This document shows positions 1-5,604 of a stretch of DNA of 7,085 bases, piece after piece. How positions within the stretch are numbered: the stretch's first letter is position 1; the number at the start of each line of letters is the position of its first letter. The translations under genes and the position numbers were made by a program. The notes under the pieces were generated by a model. The model was not told where the DNA came from. It did not search any database and worked only from the letters and a program-made list of their open reading frames with translations. Source of the DNA: Caldilineaceae bacterium (GTDB lineage Bacteria > Chloroflexota > Anaerolineae > Caldilineales > Caldilineaceae); the NCBI GenBank assembly GCA_012032975.1, contig JAAUPU010000139.1, forward strand, positions 1 through 7,085. Direction: 5' to 3'.

Positions 1-205
1 GCCCGGTTAGCATGGAGGCGTACGCGCTCGTGGTCGGAATATGGGCGCTGATGGTTTGCTCGAAGAGCGCTGCCTCCTGGGCGAAGCGGTCGATGTGGGG
101 CGTAGTCTGGCGGTGATAGCCATAGCAACTCATGTGGTCGCGGCGCAGCGAATCGATGCCGAGCAGGATGATATTGGGCCGGCGCGTTCGTCGGCTTGCA
201 GGCAT
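1..205 (-). CDS. Sulfatase-like (alkaline phosphatase superfamily) hydrolase, N-terminal part, Thr at nucleophile position
   Basis: The first 68 residues of a protein that runs off the left edge. Residues 10-23 (PNIILLGIDSLRRD) match the first strand and metal-binding Asp (D18) of the sulfatase/alkaline phosphatase superfamily, followed by CYGYHRQTTPHIDRFA (27-42), the usual 'GY...TPnid.lA' segment. The active-site segment IPTTSAYASMLTG (56-68) aligns with the sulfatase signature C-x-P-S-R-x-x-x-x-T-G. T58 sits where sulfatases have the Cys/Ser that becomes formylglycine, and the Pro and Arg of that signature are S60 and Y62. There is no signal peptide, so a cytoplasmic enzyme is suggested. 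ATG at 205-203 is chosen because AAGGAG lies 6 bases upstream. The gene follows the third oxidoreductase by 24 bases, as the last visible gene of the operon. Family assignment is secure. The substrate is unknown: the Thr argues for a phosphate-ester or phosphodiester reaction, or an unclassified one, rather than for a classical sulfatase. Confidence 0.85.
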   Translation of the reverse strand, partial: MPASRRTRRPNIILLGIDSLRRDHMSCYGYHRQTTPHIDRFAQEAALFEQTISAHIPTTSAYASMLTG

Positions 206-211
206 TGTTTT

Positions 212-217
212 CTCCTT
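212..217 (-). promoter_or_regulatory. Shine-Dalgarno of sulfatase-like gene
   Basis: AAGGAG on the minus strand, six bases before the ATG at 205. It fixes the start of the sulfatase-like gene and shows that the gene is translated independently, despite lying only 24 bases after the preceding stop. Confidence 0.75.
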
Positions 218-229
218 ATTCCCTTATTT

Positions 230-1281
230 TCAAAGTGGAAACTCGACTCGCCGTCCCTCGTGCGCGGACTGATACGCACCCAGAACCATCTCCACCGCGA
301 CGCGACCATCTTGGGCAGTGATGTCCGGCTCGGTGTCGTTGACCAAGCAGTCGATGAAGGCGCGCGGCACCGACGCGATCCGTTCGCCGTGCGAGGGTGG
401 AATCGGGATGCCGAGATCGGTCCATTCTGGCTTGTCGCGTGTGTAGAGTTTGAGCGCGATAGGATTAGGTGGTAGCGGCACGTTGGTCGAGGGTGCGTCG
501 TCGTGGTTCTGAATAATGACGCCCTGCTCGCCGTAGATCTCGGTGGTGTTTTCCCCGGCCAGCGTGACCGATGAGTTGACCAGCACCACCATCGCACCGC
601 TGGCATATCGATAGATGGCGACGCCGGTGTCGTCGGGCGCCACATCGGTGACGGTGTTGCCGATCTCGGCCATGACGCTGACCGGTCGCCCCATGATCCA
701 GTGGATGAAGTCGGTGGCGTGGGAGGCGTCATCCATGAACATGCCCATATTCTGCACCGGGTCGATGTGCCAGGCGGTCGGCCCGCTGACAAACGCTTCG
801 TTGAAGAGCACGGGAATGCAATGGCGACGACGCAACAGGCTGATCTTGCCCAGCGCGCCGCTCTCGACGATCTGCTTGATCCGGATGTTGGAAGGGTCGC
901 GGCGCATCTGGTGTGCCATCATAAACTTGACGCCTGCCTTCTCGATGGCCGCGGCCATGCGGTCGCAATCGGCCAGCGTCAATGCCATCGGCTTTTGGCA
1001 GAGGATGTGTTTGCCTGCCGCGCCGCGGCCAGCACCATCTCCGCATGACGGTTGGTTTCGCAGGTGACGATCACCGCCTGGATCTTGTCATTTTTCAACA
1101 GCTCTTCCAAATGCGGCGAATAACTCATGCCATACTTCTCGCCGGCCTCGCGCCCGCGCGTTTCTACGTCGTCCCAACACGCCACCAGATTCACATCGTC
1201 GTAGCCGAGCATTCGCTGGCAGTATGAGTTGGCGTGACCATGTGCAAAACTGATGATCCCGATGCCGATCTTTGTAGGCAT
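230..1281 (-). CDS. Gfo/Idh/MocA-family oxidoreductase with divergent nucleotide-binding loop (one frameshift)
   Basis: An NAD(P)-dependent sugar/polyol dehydrogenase of the Gfo/Idh/MocA family, 350 residues after restoring one base near 1018, the usual family length. The N-terminal Rossmann domain covers about residues 4-125 and the C-terminal alpha/beta domain follows. After correction the signature Lys is present in CQKPMA (K97; family consensus EKP). D184-x-x-x-H188, followed by D191 (MDDASHATDF), gives the second catalytic motif, so the active site looks intact. The nucleotide loop is odd: GIISFAHGHA (8-17) replaces G-x-G-x-x-G, keeping only the first Gly. A 'SFAH.HA' signature occurs in a recognised subset of the family, as far as I remember. 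The first part (MPTKIGIG to about residue 88) and the second part (MALTLADC to the end) are in different frames. ATG at 1281 lies 4 bases after the preceding stop, with a weak TAAGG in front, so translational coupling is likely. The substrate is unknown. Confidence 0.87.
1018..1019 (-). other. Frameshift site, one base missing (third oxidoreductase)
   Basis: On the coding strand the frame reads ...VLAAAR then goes off to a shadow frame. Adding one G to the GG (GCGCGGCAGG to GCGCGGGCAGG) gives AAARAGKHILCQKPMA, the exact family pattern. The + strand shows CC where CCC is expected. Confidence 0.85.
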
Positions 1282-1285
1282 TGCC

Positions 1286-2277
1286 TTACTCGACTCTTTC
1301 CACCGTCTCATTATCCAGCGAGCGGATCGCCGCGGCCAACACCTTCTGCGCGGCCAATCCTTCCGCGCCCGATCCATCAAGCTCTTCAGGATCAACCCCC
1401 TCGTCAACCTGCTCCAGGAAGCGATGGATGCGGTTGCGGAAGGTGTCTTCAAAATCGCGCATGCCGCCGAAGAGCGGGTTGGAATAGACGGTCTTCTCCA
1501 GATTGCCAGCCGGATAAAGTGTCACCTCGCGATACATATCGTCGATCACGAAGCGGCCCTTGAGACCGGCGACTTCGCACCGTTCCATGGGGTGGCCGCG
1601 CTCGATGTCGTAGCTGCCGGTCAGCGTGCCGACCGCGCCGCTCTTGAAGCGCATGTTGAAGACGGCCGTCGACCAGATCTGGCGACCCGGCGCTTTGGTG
1701 GCGAAACAATGCACCGCTTCGATGTCGCCGCAGAAGTAGCGCATCACATCCACCGTGTGGGGTGCAACGCCTTGAGCTGGAAATAGGGAGAACTTTCGCG
1801 CGGATTCTTGATCCACATGCTCATGTTGACAAAAAGCTGGTGGCCGATGCGTCCTTCCTCGACCCAGCGTTTGGCCAGCAGCGCTGCCGGCGTAAAGCGG
1901 TGGTTGAGGTTGATACCGTAGCAAAGTCCCTTTTCCCTGGCCTTGGCGACCATCGCCTCGGCCTCGGAGATTTCGTTGGAGATAGGTTTTTCGCCCAGGA
2001 CGTGGCAGCCAAATTCCAGCGCCTGCATGGTGGGCAGGTAGTGTTCGCTGCCATACTCGTGGCCACCCGTGGCGACGTGGCAGATGTCCGGTTTGAGAGA
2101 TTCGAGCATCTCCTGCGCATCGAAAAAACAGGGCACGCCGTAGGCTGCACCGCCCGCCTCGGCGCGCGACTTGTCCCAATCGCAGACGCCGACCAGTTCC
2201 CCCAGCGGATCTTCTTTCAGTAACTTGGCGTGGCGGTTGCCAATTGGACCCAGGCCGATCACGCATACTCTTTGCAT
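1286..2277 (-). CDS. Gfo/Idh/MocA-family oxidoreductase, paralog of the upstream gene (one frameshift)
   Basis: A second NAD(P)-dependent dehydrogenase of the Gfo/Idh/MocA family, 330 residues after correcting one base. GLGPIG (8-13) is a canonical dinucleotide-binding loop, HVLGEKPISN (92-101) holds the signature Lys K97, and YGINLNHRF (120-128) follows. The C-terminal domain has KALHPHTVDVMRYFCGD (169-185), where H174 and D177 match the family H-x-x-D. The Asp normally four residues before the His is A170. Its position numbers for EKP, NLNHRF and ALHPH coincide exactly with those of the neighbour at 2462-3459, so the two are tandem duplicates that have since diverged. ATG at 2277 is preceded by AGGA at 7 bases. 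A 184-base spacer with a hairpin separates it from its paralog. The substrate is probably a sugar, polyol or keto derivative. Whether it oxidises or reduces cannot be told from sequence. Confidence 0.88.
1759..1762 (-). other. Frameshift site, one base missing (second oxidoreductase)
   Basis: The coding strand has CACCCCACACGG. Adding one C gives CAC-CCC-CAC-ACG, which restores LKALHPHTVDVMRYF. The paralog has LRALHPHSLDIMRFF at the same place with an intact frame, which makes this correction almost certain. The + strand run is GGGG where GGGGG is expected. Confidence 0.92.
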
Positions 2278-2284
2278 GACGATT

Positions 2285-2288
2285 TCCT
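2285..2288 (-). promoter_or_regulatory. Shine-Dalgarno of second oxidoreductase
   Basis: AAAGGAAA on the minus strand (core AGGA), seven bases before the ATG at 2277. It supports that start, which also begins directly at the first Rossmann strand (MQRVCVIGLG). Confidence 0.65.
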
Positions 2289-2332
2289 TTGCGCTAAATG
2301 TTTCTCAAAATCCAGCAATTCACGATTATGCC

Positions 2333-2397
2333 CACGCGAAGCCGCGAAGACGCAAAATTGAACTGGGCCGACTTCGCGTTTTTCGCGGCTTCGCGTG
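2333..2397. repeat. Long hairpin built from CGCGAAG units, in the spacer between the two paralogs
   Basis: A perfect 16-base inverted repeat: 2333-2348 (CACGCGAAGCCGCGAA) pairs with 2382-2397. After a small internal mismatch the stem continues as ACGC (2350-2353) with GCGT (2376-2379), leaving a loop of 22 bases. Each arm is itself a near-tandem of an 8-base unit (CGCGAAGC, CGCGAAGA on the left; TTCGCGGC and CTTCGCG on the right). No T-run follows on either side, so it is not a standard intrinsic terminator. Similar 'CGCGAAG/CTTCGCG' intergenic repeats are, from memory, common in several environmental phyla, so this is probably a multicopy REP- or MITE-like element. In the mRNA it would form a strong intercistronic stem-loop. 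The remaining spacer (2278-2332 and 2398-2461) shows only the Shine-Dalgarno sequence and a five-base stem at 2447-2460. Confidence 0.85.
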
Positions 2398-2461
2398 AGA
2401 TCTGTAGAGATTCGTGAAGTACTGAAATCCTGAACGCTGCAACCTTCTGGCAACGGCCAGA

Positions 2462-3459
2462 CTACGTGATCGGCACGGTCTCGGCGCGACCTGTCTCGTG
2501 GGAACAGATCGCGGCTTCGATGATCTCCTGGACCGCTAGCCCCTCGCGGCCAGAGGCCTCGATCTCGTCGCGGGGCACGCCCTGGCTGACCTGTTCCAGC
2601 CAGCGGTGGATGCGGTTGGTGAAGGTGGCTCCGAAGCCGCTCAATCCGCCCATGATGCTGTTGCGGACCACGGTCAGCTCGTCGCTGTGGCGCGGGTAGA
2701 GGGTCAACTCTTCATAGAGATTGTCCAGCACGATGCGGCCCTCTGTGCCGAGCAGCTCCATGCGCTCCAGGTTGTGGCGTGGGTTGGTGTCATAGCTGCC
2801 GGTCAAATGACCCACGACGCCGTTCTCGAACTCCAGATTGATCTGGGCATTGGAGAAACAGGTCCGCCCCGGTGCGCGGTTCAGAAAGGCATGAACCCGC
2901 TGCACATCGCCGCAGAAGAAGCGCATGATGTCCAGCGAATGGGGGTGGAGCGCACGCAGGTGGAACCAGGGCGATGTGTCGTTGGGGTTGCCGATCCACA
3001 TGGTCATGTTGATCAACAACGGCAGGCCGATCTTGCCTTCGTCCACCCATGCCTTGGCTTTGGCCGCCGGCGGACGAAACGATGGTTGAGGTTGATGCCA
3101 TAGTAGACACCCTTCTCATCGGCCTTGGCGACCATACGTCGCGCCCTGGCGATGTCGTTGGAGATGGGTTTTTCGCCCAGCACATGCAGCCCAGCATCCA
3201 GACATTGCAGGGTCGGCTCGTAGTGATCGCCCCCATTTTCCACCCCGGCGGTGGCGATGCTGACCGCGTCAAGCTGCTCGTTGGCCAGCAGATCTTCTAC
3301 ACTGTAATAAGCGCGCACGCCATAGCGCTCGGCGGCCTTGTTGGCCCGTTCCTGGATGATGTCACAGACCGCGACCAGTTGAGCCAGGTCGTCAGATTGA
3401 TAGACTGTTGCATGGGTGTTGCCAATACCGCCCAAACCGATCACAGCGACTTTGAGCAT
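2462..3459 (-). CDS. Gfo/Idh/MocA-family oxidoreductase (one frameshift)
   Basis: A dehydrogenase of the Gfo/Idh/MocA family, 332 residues after a one-base correction. Residues 2-13 (LKVAVIGLGGIG) form the first strand and G-x-G-x-x-G loop. HVLGEKPISN (92-101) carries K97, the catalytic/structural Lys of the EKP motif. YGINLNHRF is at 120-128, and RALHPHSLDIMRFFCGD (169-185) supplies H174 and D177. The usual D of D-x-x-x-H is A170. The C-terminal half has the expected sheet residues (GSYDTNPRHNLERMEL, 221-236, and GRIVLDNLYEELTLYP, 241-256). Two earlier ATGs (3477, 3465) exist in frame. ATG 3459 is preferred because AGGAG lies 7 bases upstream and the protein then begins at the first strand. 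It is the first oxidoreductase after the transporter genes, with a 62-base gap, and is a tandem paralog of the next gene. The substrate is unknown, presumably the compound imported by the adjacent ABC system. Confidence 0.9.
3072..3073 (-). other. Frameshift site, one base missing (first oxidoreductase)
   Basis: The coding strand reads NLNHRFV then leaves the frame. Adding one C (GTCCGCCGG to GTCCCGCCGG) gives NLNHRFVPPAAKAKAWVDEG, which parallels NLNHRFTPAALLAKRWVEEG in the paralog. The + strand shows GG where GGG is expected. Confidence 0.92.
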
Positions 3460-3466
3460 GATCATT

Positions 3467-3471
3467 CTCCT
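3467..3471 (-). promoter_or_regulatory. Shine-Dalgarno of first oxidoreductase
   Basis: AGGAG on the minus strand, seven bases before ATG 3459. It is too close (one base) to the alternative ATG at 3465 and lies downstream of the one at 3477, so it decides the start. Confidence 0.75.
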
Positions 3472-3492
3472 ATACAAATATGATTCGTAAGC

Positions 3493-3520
3493 TGAACGCC
3501 TTGACGCTCAAGTGTGTTCA
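3493..3520. promoter_or_regulatory. Imperfect dyad in the gap before the oxidoreductase genes (possible operator or hairpin)
   Basis: Nested inverted repeats in the 62-base gap between the second ATPase gene and the first oxidoreductase: TGAAC (3493-3497) with GTTCA (3516-3520), and inside them TTGA (3501-3504) with TCAA (3508-3511), sharing almost the same centre near 3506. The unpaired parts (GCC versus GTGT) break the symmetry. It could be a repressor site or a weak RNA hairpin, or it may be chance. No convincing promoter is visible beside it. Confidence 0.25.
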
Positions 3521-3521
3521 A

Positions 3522-4588
3522 TCAGGAAGCACCCATTGTGGGTATGGCATCCGATTCCGGCATTTCTCCTGACAGATGCCGAGCCACCCTTCCCGCACCA
3601 AACGTTTCCACATCGTACAAAAAGCATTTCACCATCCGGCCATCTGCCTCATAATTGGCGGGCGCCTGCTCACGGCAAATAGGCTGCACATGGGGACAGC
3701 GACCCGCAAACTTACACCCATGAAGCATGTACTCGTCGCTGTCCATGGCCGCCAGCGACGGCGAGCTCGTCCAGACCCGATCGGGTCTGTGCGCGGGATA
3801 GATTCCTTCAGGTTCTGGGTGTACGGATGCAACGGTGAACCCAGCACCTTTTCCACCGGCCCCATCTCTACAATCCAGCCGCGCAACATGACGGCGATGC
3901 GGTCGGCGGAGTAGTAGGCCGTGGCCAGGTCGTGGGTAATATAGACGATGCTGACGCCCTGGGAGTCCTTGAGGCGGCGGAACATGTTGACGATGGACAT
4001 GCGCAACGAGGCATCCAGCATGGAGACCGGCTCATCCGCGACCAGCAGCGATGGCTTGGTGATCAGCGCGCGCGCCACGGCGACGCGTTGGGCCTGGCCG
4101 CCAGAAAGCTCGTTGGGGTAACGCCCCTTGACTTCGGCCAGCGACAGACCTACCGCCTGCAGCACCTCATCGACATAGCTGTCTGCGTTGGCCTTTTTCG
4201 CCATTTTGAAGTTTTGCACTGTCTCGTAAAGATAGCTGTCGATACGCTTCAGTGGACTGAACGCAGCGAAGGGATCCTGAAAGACCGGCTGTACCTCGCG
4301 ATAAAACCAGGATCGCTTTTCCTGTCGTGACAATTTCCCCACGTCCCGACCCTTGTAATGAAGGAGGCCAGTTGAGGGCGTATCCATGCCCAACAACATT
4401 CGCGCAAGTGTTGTCTTTCCGCTGCCGCTCTCGCCGGCAATTGAGAAAATCTCGGGCGTGGAGTCGTGAATTGTGAAGGTCGCTGCATCTACGGCATGAA
4501 AGGGCGTGGTCGCAAAGCCGCGACGAATATTGAACACCTTGGTGACATCCTCGACGCGTAACAACTCGCCGTCATTGGGTTGTGGCAC
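3522..4588 (-). CDS. ABC importer ATPase, DppF/OppF type (one frameshift)
   Basis: The second nucleotide-binding subunit of a peptide/nickel/opine/oligosaccharide (PepT) type ABC importer, 355 residues after correction. It shows Walker A GESGSGKTT (52-60), Q-loop VFQDPF (102-107), signature LSGGQ (161-165), Walker B LLVADEP (181-187, catalytic E186), D-loop, and H-loop H219 in YITHD. HPYTQNLKESIP (254-265) starts the C-terminal oligopeptide-transporter extension. Four Cys (292, 298, 305, 322; C-x5-C-x6-C-x16-C) match the cluster seen in this ATPase class, which binds a 4Fe-4S cluster in at least one characterised OppD. The start is GTG (4588) with GAGGTG four bases ahead, inside the preceding gene (17-base overlap), so coupled translation and paired assembly with the DppD-type subunit are expected. 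A frameshift near 3784 detaches the Cys-rich tail in the raw sequence. Confidence 0.92.
3772..3789. repeat. Perfect 18-base palindrome containing the ATPase frameshift
   Basis: CAGACCCGATCGGGTCTG equals its own reverse complement. It lies inside the DppF-type gene at codons 267-272, so it is coding sequence. The missing base of that gene maps to its GGG (3783-3785); restoring it would make the palindrome imperfect (CCC against GGGG). Confidence 0.8.
3783..3785 (-). other. Frameshift site, one base missing (second ATPase)
   Basis: On the coding strand ...SIPRTDP leaves the frame after GACCCGATC. Adding one C (GAC-CCC-GAT-CGG) gives SIPRTDPDRVWTSSPSLAAM and joins directly to the Cys-rich C-terminal tail. 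The + strand shows GGG where GGGG is expected. Confidence 0.88.
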
Positions 4589-5600
4589 GGTTCACCTCTT
4601 CGATGCTGGCCTCATCCATACCCTCGGTGACGAGATGACAGGCCACGCGATGGCCTGGCAGAATCGTCTCGATTGCCGGATCTTCGCTCCGGCACCGGTC
4701 GAAGGCCAATGGGCAGCGTGGATGAAAGCGGCAACCGTTGGGCGGATTGTCCAGCGCCGGCGGCCGGCCGGGAATGCTAAGCCGCTCGGAGCGATTGTCG
4801 AGATCTGGCAGCGACTTGATCAAGAACTGGGAATATGGATGTCGAGGCCTCGTGAGAATGGTGCGGCTATCGGCCTCTTCCACCAGTTTGCCAGCGTACA
4901 GCACGGCGATGCGGTCGGCCAGGTTAGCGTGAACGCCAAGATCATGGGTAATCAACACAACAGTGCTGCCCTCAGCCTGCTGAATGTCCTTGAGAAGCTG
5001 GATGACCCCGCGCTGCACGACCACATCCAGCGCGGTGGTCGGCTCGTCCGCAAAGATGAGCTTGGGCCAGAGAATGGTTGCCAGGGCAATGGTCACGCGC
5101 TGGCGCATGCCGCCAGACAACTGATGTGGATAGGCAGACATCACACTCGTGGGCAGGCCAAGTTCGCGCAGATAGGCCAGCGTCCGCTCGGCCGACTCGC
5201 GCTTGCCGACGGGCTGATGCGCGGAAATGAAGTCATGGAAGATGTCGCGGATGCGGCGCACTGGATTGAGCACGGCCATGGATCCCTGGGGAATGTACGA
5301 CACCTCTTTCCAGCGCAGATCGCGCAGATCGCCCGGATTCAGGGAGAGGAGCGCGATCTCCCGGTCATCGAAGCGATAGGTTACCGTGCCATCGACCACG
5401 GTCAACGGCGGCTGGTGGGCGCCCAGCAGCACCTTGAGCAAGGTGGATTTTCCGCAGCCGGATTCGCCGGCAATCCCGAAGACCTTCCCCTCTTCTACTG
5501 CCAGAGAGATGCCATCGACCGCCTTGACCGTGCGTTCGACGCCGTAGGCGCTGGTCTTGTAATAGGCCTTCAGGTTGGATACTTCCAGGATATTTGTCAT
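4572..5600 (-). CDS. ABC importer ATPase, DppD/OppD type
   Basis: An intact 342-residue ATPase subunit of a PepT-type importer, working on the cytoplasmic face with the two permeases and the DppF-type partner. Walker [10 protein letters not shown] (45-53), Q-loop [12 protein letters not shown] (102-113), signature LSGGMRQRV (161-169), Walker B LIFADEP (181-187), and H219 in LITHD are all in place. The C-terminal extension has [12 protein letters not shown] (254-265) and then C290, C296, C303 and C321 (C-x5-C-x6-C-x17-C), matching the Cys spacing of its partner, so both ATPases could carry an iron-sulfur site. ATG 5600 is chosen over earlier in-frame codons because AAGGGG lies seven bases upstream and [14 protein letters not shown] is the typical start of these proteins. 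The gene begins 4 bases after the permease stop. It is one of two genes in the window without a frameshift (the other is the partial permease). Confidence 0.96.
   Translation of the reverse strand: MTNILEVSNLKAYYKTSAYGVERTVKAVDGISLAVEEGKVFGIAGESGCGKSTLLKVLLGAHQPPLTVVDGTVTYRFDDREIALLSLNPGDLRDLRWKEVSYIPQGSMAVLNPVRRIRDIFHDFISAHQPVGKRESAERTLAYLRELGLPTSVMSAYPHQLSGGMRQRVTIALATILWPKLIFADEPTTALDVVVQRGVIQLLKDIQQAEGSTVVLITHDLGVHANLADRIAVLYAGKLVEEADSRTILTRPRHPYSQFLIKSLPDLDNRSERLSIPGRPPALDNPPNGCRFHPRCPLAFDRCRSEDPAIETILPGHRVACHLVTEGMDEASIEEVNRATTQ
4593..4598 (-). promoter_or_regulatory. Shine-Dalgarno of second ATPase (GTG start)
   Basis: GAGGTG on the minus strand, four bases before the GTG at 4588 and inside the end of the DppD-type gene. 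It supports the non-ATG start and the 17-base overlap. The ATG at 4575 is out of frame. Confidence 0.6.
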
Positions 5601-5604
5601 CGGC

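Noticed and set aside
130..792. A 220-residue open frame on the minus strand overlapping the third oxidoreductase and the sulfatase-like start
   Set aside because: It is rich in Arg, Ser, Thr and Pro, has no recognisable motif and overlaps a convincing gene in another frame.
1253..1786. A 177-residue open frame on the + strand across the second oxidoreductase
   Set aside because: It is antisense to a recognised gene, its composition reflects the complementary codons, and it has no domain or ribosome site.
2325..2330. CATAAT (minus strand) as a -10 box for the second oxidoreductase
   Set aside because: No -35 hexamer lies at a suitable distance; the upstream bases belong to the hairpin repeat. 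It is probably chance.
2447..2460. CTGGC-AACG-GCCAG stem just after the first oxidoreductase stop, as a terminator
   Set aside because: The stem is only five pairs and no T-run follows on the minus strand, so it is too weak for an intrinsic terminator.
3463..3477. Earlier in-frame ATGs for the first oxidoreductase (3477, 3465)
   Set aside because: The AGGAG at 3467-3471 is correctly spaced only for ATG 3459, and that start begins at the first Rossmann strand.
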